DNA of 64,000 nt from Ceratodon purpureus (Eukaryota > Streptophyta > Bryopsida > Pseudoditrichales > Ditrichaceae), in the NCBI GenBank assembly GCA_014871385.1, contig CM026424.1:7059320-7123319 (forward strand). Reading direction: 5' to 3'. The notes below the pieces were generated by a model. It saw nothing but the letters and a program-made list of their open reading frames with translations. It did no database searches and was not told the origin of the DNA. The translations under genes were made by a program, and so were the position numbers. This document shows, in pieces, positions 37,250 through 48,112 of this stretch (the first letter of the stretch is position 1; every line of letters begins with the position of its first letter).

Positions 37250-39039
37250 TGAAAACAAACATTTTATCATGCATTCATATTTTTTTTCTTGATCAAAGAT
37301 ATTTTTTAAAAAAATAAATAAATAAATAAAATCAACTTTAAAGTTATATTGTATTACCATATTAAGTTTGTTATCAATCATGTAGTCAAATACAAATATC
37401 TTCATAAATGTATTTTTTTAATTCTTTGAACATTATAGAGTTTGAATGAATTTTCAACATTTTGGTTATTTCAACATTTTGGTTACTTGCATTATTTTAT
37501 GAGTTTTTATAAAGTTAAGATACATCAATCAATCAAATATGTAACTAAATTTTATATGAATTCAACATCAAACGTTTTTTTGAATAACTAAAATGATTTA
37601 TGACTTGACTTTATTTATATTTGATATAATAAAAATAATTGTGATAATGTCTTTATCATTTAATATACAAATAGTACTCTAGTTTATTTTTTTCATATTG
37701 TGTAAGATCAATTCATCATATGCATTTCAATTCTAATATATAGATAGTTCCATCAATTGAATTTTAATCTAAAGACATAAAGGAATAATTTAAATCATAA
37801 ATAATTAGAATAGATATAAAATTAAACAAAAAAAATTCATACTTTTAAATATGTACTGCTATTTCTTGTCTCTTATTGAATTAATATATTAAAATTTGTA
37901 CAAATAATTCAAACATTATTTAGTATCATAAAAGTAATAAGATCTTTATTTCAAAAATTATATAACAACCAAATTTTTCATAATATAGAACTTGGAGTAT
38001 ACTTTTGAAGTAACGTATTTATATTGTGCCTTTAACATGCTAATAACTGCATTATGTGCAATCAAAAATATTCAAATGATCATATTTATTGCAAACCTTG
38101 AACATCACAATTCACAACCATAGTTTATTGATTTTATTTTTTCGTTACAATGTAAAATGAAATCAAGAAATATTGCCACAACAATCAACCCTTTTACATA
38201 TGTTCTTTGTATACCAAATAAGATTCCAATAACAAACCAAATCAATGAGTCTCAAAATACAAGTTGATAAACTTTTCTACGATGGTTGATGCATGAACTT
38301 CAAAAAACCACAATAGTTTATAGCATGCATTAATTATGACTTTAGAGATTATTTCTGACACTAAAGTCAATAAAGAAAAGAAATCTAGAACAACCTTCAA
38401 ATGTATTAGAAGGCCTTCAATGCATGTCCATCCAAACACATAAAGCCGAGGAGCCAAAAACTCCACCTTGTGTTATCCATTTGAGAGCTCCATGAAAGCT
38501 CCAAACATCCTATGTGAGCTATTTTGTGAGTAGTATGGAAATGGAAAAAATATCAAAAAGTAGTTTATATGTGATATGTTGAAAAGGCTTAAGGTTCATA
38601 GAACCATCTAAAGGCAAATGTATTAATGGGCAAACAAAAAGGTGAATAACCAATGTTGGAAGGTTCTAAAGGCTTTATATGCTATCCAAATGAAAATTGC
38701 AAAGATATTCTTGACATCTTCAAAAAGTAGAGCTTTTAGATATGTGCCAAAGACTTCAAGATTGGAAAATATAGGGAGTCCATGAAGCCTTTTCAGGATG
38801 TAGAAGATAAAGGTGCATGGAGTAGATTATAGTATTGATGGATTGTAGAAGGATGATGGAGAGATAGAAGAGATGGGAGGGGTGTTGGATAGCCAACTTT
38901 GTGACGCTCTATGAACCTCTATTTTTTTTAGATTGATTACAAAGGGACATTTTGGAATTTTCATTAAGTATAAATGTCAAAAATAACGTCAAAAGATCTA
39001 CTTTATTAACAATCAAATTTGAGAGAGCCTCCATAAGTC

Positions 39040-39620
39040 AAATGGTTAGGATGGGGGTAGATGACTAAGTTTGAGAGGCTGTATCGAATCATGGTTGATG
39101 TCAATGATGATTGTGAGGACATATATGTAATCTTCATGAAATGTAAATGCTAAAATGTCATCATTGTTAACATTTGGACAAAATAGAATATGATAGAGCC
39201 TTCTAAAGGGTGGCAAGTCAAAATGGAGCTTAGAGGAAGACGGAGAAGAGTAGACGGAGAAGAGCACAAAGGGAGAAGGTGGGAGTGACAAGGAAGCAAA
39301 CAAGAGGAAGAAAGAATAGGCTGAAAGAAGATGGGGTGGATAAAAAAGGGATGTGGATTGTGGCAGACAAGCGACTAACGAAGGTGGCTTGGGTTAATGA
39401 CTATGTTTGGGAGATTATATTAGCTTTATTTTTTTATTCAGATGATGATTTGACAATAGTTTCAAATTTTCCATGAAACGTAAATGCTATAAACATCTAT
39501 GTAGTCAACATTTGAAAAAATAATAAGGGAACAATAAGGCCTTCCAAAATTGGATGGTTATATTTGGATGGGGCGGAGTGCGGATAGAGGTCGGATTAGA
39601 GGAAGGACAAGGCTAGTTTT
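39040..39620. repeat. Diverged tandem duplication, period ~338 bp
   Basis: Matching blocks recur at a constant offset: GTAGATGACTAAGTTTG near 39057 against GTTAATGACTATGTTTG near 39394, CATGAAATGTAAATGCTA near 39135 against CATGAAACGTAAATGCTA near 39472, and ACATTTGGACAAAAT near 39171 against ACATTTGAAAAAAT near 39510. Confidence 0.6.
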
Positions 39621-40030
39621 AATTAGATTTACGTGTTTGTTTTGTAATTCTATTAACCTTCTTAGGTAATTTTTATGGCCATCATAAAATGCGACATGCT
39701 GGATTTTTGTGCTATGACTCTATAAGGCATGTAATTTTTTGCATGATGTTAAAAAATCATCCTATTTTTTAGATCAATCTTAAGCCAATTCTATGAAAAC
39801 TCTATTGAATTGTGACAATGGAACCATTCACGACATGACTCATTATAATAGCCTGTCACTAATAGATTGACAACATAGACAACCCTAATGATGATAAATT
39901 ATTTTAAAAAATATATTGCTAATTTTAAATCATTTGGTACATTTTAAAAAAAAAATTGAAAGTTAAAGTGTTAAACCTTTTATTCTTAAGAAAAAAAAGT
40001 ATTTGCTTAATGAGTGCCGACCTATCTGTA

Positions 40031-40050
40031 GGTTTAGGGTTTAGGGTTTA
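40031..40050 (+). repeat. Short interstitial plant-type telomere tract
   Basis: The sequence is GG followed by TTTAGGG twice and TTTA. This is the plant telomeric heptamer, here only two full units, so it may be a telobox-type site or a repair scar. Confidence 0.7.
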
Positions 40051-40884
40051 CCATGTGCAAGTATACCAAAACTTGACTCCTAAGTGACCACAATCATTTT
40101 TCACCAAAAACACTCAAAAATTTTCATTTTAAAAGCAACAATGAACCAATCAAAACTAAAGTTTTTTTTGCATCTTTAACCCTGAAACGTCATAGCAAGC
40201 CCCACGGGCTTGGTTTAAAAGAATAGTTGGAGACACGTATGATTTTCATTTCTCAACCAAATCAAGTGAGACTTGTTGTTTTGGAAAGCTATTGAAAAAG
40301 TGATGTAGATTCCAAATTTTCGCCTCATTTGAGAGATTGTGGAATCATTGGTAAGCAATCAAAGTTATCAAATTGAACAAGTTTTGAGGTTGGGCTAGCT
40401 AAAGTTCAGTAGTGCCGCACTGCTACAGTGCTACAATGCTAGCTGGCAGTATACTGGAAAGCCGTTTGTGAAGAAATTTATTGAAATAAAAAAATTAGAT
40501 TCTTTCTAGGCTTCCCACCTAGGACCCAAATTGTGGTTTAAGAATTAATAATTAAACCTTCTCTAAGACTTCTAGAAGATCATGCATATATTTTTTTATT
40601 AATTTTGACCACACAAATTAGAAGATTACAAAATTTGACTTAAAACACACTATAAATTCTATCCTTTCTAAATATTAAAAAATACTACAAAATCATAGAA
40701 GACCAAGTAATAATGACTCTTTTTTTCTCGATATTAGGCATTATCATACTTAATAATATTTTATATATTTTTTAAATCGACAAATTTGTACTACTAATGT
40801 CAAAAGCTTAAATATAAATATATGATAAGACAGCGATGCTACTGTGGCAGCGGCGAGCAGTGAGCAGTGAGCGGTGAGCAGCCA

Positions 40885-40965
40885 AAAATCGCACCGGGGG
40901 TCAGAAGTGAGCAGACAAAAACCGCACCGGGGCCAATATTTTCGTGTGCAAAAAACGCACCGGGG
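40885..40965 (+). repeat. Subterminal repeats of element 3
   Basis: Three copies of AAAAA(T/C/A)CGCACCGGGG lie just inside the left terminus at about 40884, 40916 and 40951. Such subterminal repeats are often transposase-binding sites in DNA transposons. Confidence 0.6.
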
Positions 40966-41055
40966 ACCCATGGCCGTGGAAATTTGTCGAGCATGTGTGG
41001 CATATAACCGTGGAAATTGCGAGGTACCGCCCCCGAATATTGGCAGCGGAAAGAC

Positions 41056-41069
41056 TGTAAAATCCGACA
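41056..41069. promoter_or_regulatory. Half-degenerate CGGATCCG-type dyad
   Basis: TGTAAAATCCGACA keeps the right half of the element 3 dyad TGTCGGATCCGACA. It precedes the ORF at 41092. A similar site, TGACGAATCCGTCA, lies at 41959-41972. Confidence 0.45.
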
Positions 41070-41091
41070 GACGCTCTTGGGCGACCATAGA

Positions 41092-41592
41092 ATGTTGAGG
41101 TACCTCAGATGTGCGCAAGTGATTAGCGGCATGGGGATGGTGAAAGAGGACTGTGAAGTTTGGGTTCCGAGTGCGGAAGAGTGCGAAGTAATTCATATCC
41201 TCTCAAACCTAGGTGACTATTCGATTCAGTCTGGAAGGGAAGTGGCTGTGATCGACAAAGCGGAAAACATGGAGAACTTGATTCCTCCAAGAGCAGGCCC
41301 ATATTCTCAGCTTCGCGGTTCGAGGAACATTCCAAGGATCGCAAGTCCGTGTTGGAAGCCAAAGATGATGAAACCGATCGTGACAAGGACGTTGAGATGC
41401 GCGGCCAATCCATATGCTGGTGCCGTTGGGGACGGAAAGATGTACGTATCGCAATTGCCCAAGCATTTAGAGAGACCAACAACGCCAACCATATCGGCGA
41501 CTGATACTGGAATCAATCTTGAAGAACACCAAGGATGGGAGAGGCTAGACTTTTCTGTTGATGGAGAAGATAGTATTGCCGTTGAGCAGTAG
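41092..41592 (+). CDS. Unrecognised ORF near the left end of element 3
   Basis: An ATG-initiated frame of 166 residues ends at 41590-41592. The N-terminal half is hydrophilic and acidic (KEDCEVWVPSAEECE), followed by a Pro/Arg-rich middle; no domain is recognised and no membrane segment is present. It starts 30 bp after a dyad site. It could be an exon of a larger cargo gene or non-coding. Confidence 0.35.
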   Translation: MLRYLRCAQVISGMGMVKEDCEVWVPSAEECEVIHILSNLGDYSIQSGREVAVIDKAENMENLIPPRAGPYSQLRGSRNIPRIASPCWKPKMMKPIVTRTLRCAANPYAGAVGDGKMYVSQLPKHLERPTTPTISATDTGINLEEHQGWERLDFSVDGEDSIAVEQ

Positions 41593-42385
41593 TAAGGCTA
41601 ACAAAATATTTAAGTGTAAACTGCATTAGTGGTTGCAGCCGTAGCATCGTCCGAGCCTAGGAAATCTAAATGTCGTTATCATGTATCTTAACCAACCTGG
41701 GTACAATAAAGAATGACATGGGGGGCGAGAAAATATTTCAATTTTGGCATTTCAATTTTACTCGATCTAATGTGATGTTTCACCTCCATTTTGGGTACAA
41801 TTAAGATCCGTAACAAGGACGTAGTGCAAAGGGCGGCCGGCGTTATGAACTTTTATATTAATTATGAAACCATAAGTTACCGTGACGTAATTCTACAATT
41901 CCAATGTTAGTCCTGAACGGGTGGGCACCCTCGATATTGTTGGCAAGACTAAACTTACTGACGAATCCGTCAGCCACATACAGGAGAATGGTAGGGGTGC
42001 GGTACTAAGGTAGTAGGGTGAAGGGAAGGACGACCGAGTGTCATGGGACTCCGACGGCCGGACTACTGCATCATCTGGAGCCGGTGGTACCTGGATTATA
42101 GTGAGATAGGAAATGAAGATAGTTTGTGGGACAGTTTAGTGACAAAGAACTCAACATACACAGACACTTGGTTTGTGAAACGGGGCTTGATGATGCACAG
42201 TCTGCTGTTAATTTGGTTCAAGAATTAAAGTGTAGTGGTTCAAACAATGTGCAAATGTAAGCTTGGCAAAGGTAGACTGATATCAAAGTGATTACATATG
42301 TATTAAGGGAGCAAGTTAAAAGCAGTACAACGACTATACCCTGTTACAAAACAGCGACTATATCACGATGCTGTCAACATAGATG

Positions 42386-43159
42386 TCAAACGGGAACTTC
42401 CTTCGCCACCTCCGATACAGACTGCAGACTTGGACCTATCACAGAACTATCACAAATCCATCTTTCGCCATTTCGTTTCCATAGAGAAATCATGCGCAGC
42501 GTAGGGCACTGAGTGGAAGGGTTGTCAACAACGTTAAGAACCTGCAGCCCCGAATACGCTTCCTGGCGGTACGTGTCTCGCCAGAAATCGACTCTCAGAA
42601 ACGTGACTGGGTCGGGTGGGGAGGGCTGCGCAAAACACAACGTCACGCTGTTGCCGTCCGGGAAGAACCCCACCTGACTCAGTCGATGAAAGGTTGTGGA
42701 CTCACTCGGAGGAATATGAGGTGTCATGATTCCTCCGGAAGGTGCTTCCTGAAAGCCTTGGCCAGGTACCCAGACAAAAAGTATGATGCACCTCATCATC
42801 TTTGGAGCGTCAACGGAATGGAGAAATTGATCATCAAAGACCACACTGCAGGTAAACACTTTCAAAAGCCACGTCTTAAAATTCTGAGACCAATCCTCAG
42901 CGCACTGGTAGAGTGAGAACTCAATCTTGGCCTGGGCGGAGGGTTTGCGAAATACAATATCCCCGATCTGCGGATCCATCATGGAGCTGGTGTCTAACAT
43001 AATTCGCGATTTACGGCCTAGGCTAAAATAGATTGGTTTCATCGCGAGGTCCATTGGCATGAGGCTTGAGCTGAGAATGATTATGCGATCTCCACTAACC
43101 TCATATATAGAGATCATCCCACAAGCAATCACAAAGCGCCGGAATTTGCAATGAAACAT
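42386..43159 (-). CDS. Unrecognised 257-residue protein, element 3 cargo
   Basis: A single open frame on the minus strand starts with ATG at 43159. The sequence is balanced like a folded globular protein (segments such as YFSLGRKSRIMLDTSS, VTFLRVDFWRDTYRQ and LRMISLWKRNGERW) and has no transmembrane segment. A TATATAA-like sequence at about 43370-43385, on the opposite strand, is suitably placed for a promoter, and a CGGATCCG-type dyad lies further up at 43560. The family is not recognised. Intron-free length and position between the left end and the transposase suggest an element-encoded accessory gene. Confidence 0.5.
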   Translation of the reverse strand: MFHCKFRRFVIACGMISIYEVSGDRIIILSSSLMPMDLAMKPIYFSLGRKSRIMLDTSSMMDPQIGDIVFRKPSAQAKIEFSLYQCAEDWSQNFKTWLLKVFTCSVVFDDQFLHSVDAPKMMRCIILFVWVPGQGFQEAPSGGIMTPHIPPSESTTFHRLSQVGFFPDGNSVTLCFAQPSPPDPVTFLRVDFWRDTYRQEAYSGLQVLNVVDNPSTQCPTLRMISLWKRNGERWICDSSVIGPSLQSVSEVAKEVPV

Positions 43160-43479
43160 TGGTAATTGAATACAGCTTTATCGATTGAGGTGTATCGTAC
43201 TCTCACGAATTCGGCGGCAGTCTGGCAGGATTCAGGTGAGTTAACCGAGATTTTTTGAACTCTAGTTATGAGGAAAGCGTGCATTTCGATGACCTCCAAA
43301 ACATTATCTAATCATCATTTAGAATACAATACATATATCTCTCTTAATGGAGCAAACGGGATGATTATATAACGGGATATATACCTGCCAAAAAATCCGG
43401 CAGTAGGATCCCTGCAATATTGTGTCATCCGGGAGATCAACATGAATTTTACCGGACTTAAATTACTGAGATGTCATTT

Positions 43480-43640
43480 TGTTACCCGTAGGGTAGTTCT
43501 CTGAAGTGGTGGACCCAGAACGTAGTCACCCGTGGTTTTGGTTCGGACCCAGAACGTAGTGCCGGATCCGTCAGATGATTTCCGGGACGGACTTGAGGCA
43601 AGGTACCCTGCCGCGGGAGGGGAACGAAGTGGACTCAAAA
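43480..43640. promoter_or_regulatory. Dyad-containing regulatory module P1
   Basis: The module contains TGCCGGATCCGTCA at 43560-43573 and, next to it, a duplicated GGACCCAGAACGTAGT word (43511-43526 and 43545-43560). It shares the dyad and a following TTTCCGGG(A)-rich context with the modules at 56.3, 57.4, 59.5 and 60.4 kb. It lies between the divergently placed ORF at 42386-43159 and the transposase 3' end. Confidence 0.5.
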
Positions 43641-44109
43641 AAACCGTCAGCCGGGTTTGGGAAGGGGCCGTGATGAGGGGGACCCGGCCCAATATCAGAA
43701 TTCTTCATTATGCCATGACGACAACGTTTTTCGGGATGAGAATTGCGACGGCGTTTGGATGGATGCAACAGTTAGATAGCAGAGAAGTGAGAGCATGTGC
43801 ATTCTATGTCTTCGGTGTGATTGGGTACCATTGATAATATGAAATTTTACTATCGTTGGCGCATAAAGTAGATCAATTTCTGGGAAAACTTAGAATATTT
43901 ATAGAAATAAATACAAATATACAAAAATGTCTGGATTGAACCGTATACTAAACGATGCTCATGCCAACACATGATCTGAATATCCGACATGAATACGAGC
44001 TGTTTTGCCACCGCTTTAATCTGTGACGTAATAGGAATAAAAATGTCACCGAGTTCGTACCGAGCGCCCTAGGATGAAGGTAGGGGAAAAAGACACATCA
44101 GAAGCAAAC

Positions 44110-47100
44110 CTAGACATTGATAAGCGAAAGAAGGCCACTCTGAAAAATAGCCTTGACCTCGTTAAAGCTGAGGCTTGGAGCATGGATGTAGGAGTCCTGG
44201 TGAATATCAAGGTTGCATATAGCATTGAAGATGTAATAGAGATGCTTGCAAGGCACCCAGGGAGGTCGTTTTCCCAGCGACTTGATGGACATTTCCTTGA
44301 AATTGGGGCAGGTGCAGGCGGGCTCTGGGCCAATTGTTATTTTGTAGACGTTGGACTCCGACACGGTCTCAGAGACAACGCTGATGATGCACCCGAAACC
44401 TGGGTTAGGTATGAGTGTGACTGATTGGATTCGAATGGTGAGTAGAGTAGATGAGGCCCAGTTGTTCTCGTGCTCTGTTCGTGGCACCCGGTTACAACGC
44501 CGAATCTTGAATCCCCCTCGCACCGTGGGATATATTCCTGGAGCAGGGGGTACACTCCACTGCGAAAGGTCAAACCGTGGCCGCTGTGGGAGAGATGCAC
44601 CGTCGTGAAAAACTTGGTGAGCGGCTAATTCTTGGCGTTGAGGGAGTCTGAAACCGGCTGCCTCGAGGTCAAGTATCTCCCTCTTTGAAAGGCGAGAGCC
44701 ACGCTTGACAGGCCAGATAAGCGGGGGAGGGGGCATGCTGGAGACCCAGTTCCGCTTAGTACCCATGACGCATCTCTGGATGTCGTCGTTACAGAAGCAG
44801 AACTGCATCCATTTTTGCTGATCCTTCCTGACGTCGGTGAAGATGCCCCAGTAGCATGGCACAATTGTAGCCTTCTTTCCCCGTATGAGCCTCGCCGTGC
44901 AGTTCTTATTCGTCCTCGCCTGTTGAGCAAAACACGCCTTCGCCGATCCCTTTGGAAGCCTGACAAGGTGCCACATACTCTCGTCCACATCCGTCTCCTC
45001 CACAGCGGTTACGTGATGACGACTCCTGTTCTCGTCCGGGCTTGAGACTGGCGATGGGGGTGCCGCTTGGACCCTTTGTGGAGGTGAATCCTCTGGTTCA
45101 GGATCAGGCTCCTTGCGTGCTCGCGTATTCCTAGTGCTCAGACGAGGTTGAGAAAAATTTACCTTGTCCGGCCTGTGGGAGTCATATTCGGATCCGATCG
45201 GTTGATTCAGCTTCCGTTTCGTGGACCCAAAGAGCTCGTCGCCTTCGCAATGTGGCTCACGGGAGAGCAACTGTGGAGCGTCATGGAAGTGTTCAGTGGC
45301 ATCGGCAAGGCGCTTGGGAATCCCTGATTTTTGAGCTCGCCGTAAACGGAGTTCGGCTTTGCAAGGTCCCTTACCCGGGGTCTCACCTCGCAGGTAGGCG
45401 CTATAGTTAGTGCATTGCATGAAGCCCCTGACATAATCGTCCACCGTGGCAAAGTAGATGTTGTCGCCACGATTGCCCGACATCTGAAGCCATATATTGT
45501 GCACAGTCTCCGAGAGGTTGCAAGAGGGCATCTCGTCCTTCTCGGCGTCCGTAAGGTCCTGCAATCAAAGAAATTGCTGATTCAATCAATTCTACGTCAA
45601 ATAAGTGTATTAAGTGACTGGATAAAAAAAGAGATGTTGTACTCACCAATTGCATGAAGCCTCCCCACTGCCGATATCTAAAGTGCCAAAATACGAGCCA
45701 GAGTTCGAGGTCACGAAGACCGGAGGCAGTAGTAGCGCCTGAGGAGGTCCACCATGCTCGGATCGCGTGGAAACGAATGTCGGCTTCTTCCATGTTCTTT
45801 GCATCACGATACTGCTTGCAAAGCACGTAATGCTGCCTCTGCAAATCTGATCCGATGATGTGAGCCTCAGTGTGCTTCCTAAGTGAGGTTGCCCAATGAA
45901 ACTGGCACGTACGCTCACGGTCTGGCATTGGAACCGTCGCGTCGCCACTTCCATAGATCTTCCGCACACAGTTCCAGTTGGCCTGGGCGCTGTCCGCCAT
46001 GAAGCCCTTGAAGTTGACTTTGTCATAGCCATATTTTGCCATTATTCCGTTCAGGAATTGCCACATCACGGTCTGGGCCCTCACGTCTTCTGACTGCATA
46101 TCACAAATGGCGATAGTCATGACCCGGCAATACTGAGAGTCATAGACATGACATGCCATGGTTGTCCAACCCTTTGTGCGCTTGACGTGATCAAACATAA
46201 TCCAGGAATCCTGGAGATCCCCGCCAGGTTGCATTCGCTTTACAAGGTCCACTCCCGACCCGGGACCTTTCTCGGACATCTTAAAGATAAAAACCTTATC
46301 CCCTTCAGAACCCTGCCCGGGAAATTTATTGTCATGAATAAACTCCCACTTGCTGCAGCCCCGCAAGGCAGCGATGCCGTCGATAATGCCCAGGTTACCG
46401 ATCCCCCTGAAGGTCGTCACGGCGTTCTTAAGCCCGGGCTTGCTGAGTGTATAATACTTCTTGAACACCTCATCCAACTCTTCGTCCGAAAGAATGGTCC
46501 GCTTCTCCCCCGGTGCAGTTAGGAGGTACTCACTCAGAAAATCCTTACTCGCCTCTAGAGCTAGGGCCGATGTCTTGGCGTACGGAGTGTTCTGCATATG
46601 CAACTCGAGTAGGTCGAGAACCTTCTGCTTGGTCTCCCTGCACTCAACGTATCCAACAGGGTGGTTATGTGTACCGATATGGATACACGCACGTGACATC
46701 GCAGGATTCCCAAGCACGTAGTACATCCTTGCAGGGCACGTGGCGATGCATTCCGGGGGATATCTGCAGATTTTGCATACAAGTGTGGACTTCGGAGGAG
46801 GATCACAACCAACGACAAACGGGGTAAGCGTGACACCGTCCCACTCAGACTCGTTCACCTCCATCTTGCGTTTGTCTCCTCGAAGCAAGAAGTCGCACTT
46901 CTCGTTCTGGCATTTCAGATGACCTGCACATACAGAATATCTGAAAGTCAGTCCTTGGTTGTTTGTGATGTTGGTCGTCATGGTCTTGCACCATGGATGT
47001 GCGTCGTACTTCTTATCCATCCCTGCCATCGACTTTGCGCTCGCTGCAGTGCCGCGATCAGGGATTGGTGGAAGCTCGAAGAGCACGTCCCCGTTAAACT

Positions 47101-47671
47101 CGGTCGGTAGAAATGGCACCCGATCCCTCTGAAGTGCTCTAAAGTCCAACCTCGACAATGCATTCCTCGCTCCGGGTTTGGAAAAAAGACGCATAAGGCC
47201 GGGGATGACACTGAAGCTACCCGATACTGGTTTCTGCGAAGAACTAGGCTGAGCTTGGGACGGCGTAACGAAATCATCCTTATCTGACTCACTTAGGACA
47301 TGAATGCGTTGAGCTACGGGTTGTTTCACAGGAGGATTGGGCTCGGTTCCAACATCGACAGTCGATGTCATGGATCGGCCCGGTGTTAATATCTCCGTGG
47401 ATGCAGCCCAACGATCCGCAGTGAGTCCCCTCACGACATATCTTCTAGCCTCAAGAAGCCACTCCCTACCATCCTTAGCTCTAATCGGCATCCGATATAC
47501 AGTTTGAATCAGTTCGCCGTCGTCGTTGACAATTTCTTCCTCAAGATGGACGGACTCAAGAACAAGGTTGTATCTCACGCTCAACAAGATAGCGGTAATC
47601 GACCCTACACCCTCCGAATTACATGGGACACAGAATGGAACATCGTGACCTTCAGCACGTATACGAGCCAT
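44110..47671 (-). CDS. MULE-like transposase with SWIM zinc finger, two exons
   Basis: This should catalyse cut-and-paste movement of the family. Exon 1 is 47671-45647 and exon 2 is 45558-44110, joined at a GTGAGT donor and TTGCAG acceptor in phase 0, giving 1,157 residues. Near residues 230-350 a Cys/His cluster ends in HNHPVG, as in WRKY/FLYWCH-type zinc fingers of Mutator-like transposases. The DDE-like core has Asp 494 (FDHVKRTKGW), Asp 560 (MADSAQANW) and the CxxH pair C589/H592 (CQFHW) typical of MULEs; the third acidic residue is not assigned. A SWIM finger lies at C1090-x-C1092-x19-C1112-x-H1114. The start is the ATG at 47671 (MARIRAEG); the frame is open slightly further upstream without another ATG. 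It is divergent from the ParB-methyltransferase gene, with 441 bp between them. Both exons are open, so the copy could be functional. The intron position is shared with element 1. Confidence 0.85.
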
Positions 47672-48112
47672 CTCTACGGGTAAGATGTGCACAGAGTGGA
47701 AGAGCCGAAGTGAAGCAGGAAGGCTGTTGCATTGGGTGGTTTAAGAGTTTTGTAACCAAGTACGTGATAGTTCACCATTGCAGCTTGGTTCAAGACCAGT
47801 ATCATGTCCCAGAATATAGTTGAACAGCTTTTATTTTGGGCACACAATCAGCATTAATGACTGACAGATTCAAAAATAAATCGTCTATGAGAAGAAACCG
47901 TCATGGCAAAGCCTATGACGCCCTATGGAACCTCAATTAATAGGCGAACTTAGAGCTCGGTGGGGACATTTAGCCTAAGTGCATCACACATTGGCCTTAG
48001 TCATTTTCAACATAGCACGGTTGAGGTTCATTTCTCTCTCAATGCATCAAGGATCTGATAAGAGTATGAGCCGGTTTTGTCTTCGAAGTAAGTTTTACGT
48101 TCACCGTCACAG
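47672..48112. promoter_or_regulatory. Bidirectional promoter region
   Basis: These 441 bp separate the divergent start codons of the transposase and the ParB-methyltransferase gene, so both promoters must lie here. No dyad of the CGGATCCG type and no unambiguous TATA box was seen. Confidence 0.5.

Noticed and set aside
40031-40050. Chromosome end or telomere
   Set aside because: Only two full TTTAGGG units are present and sequence continues on both sides.
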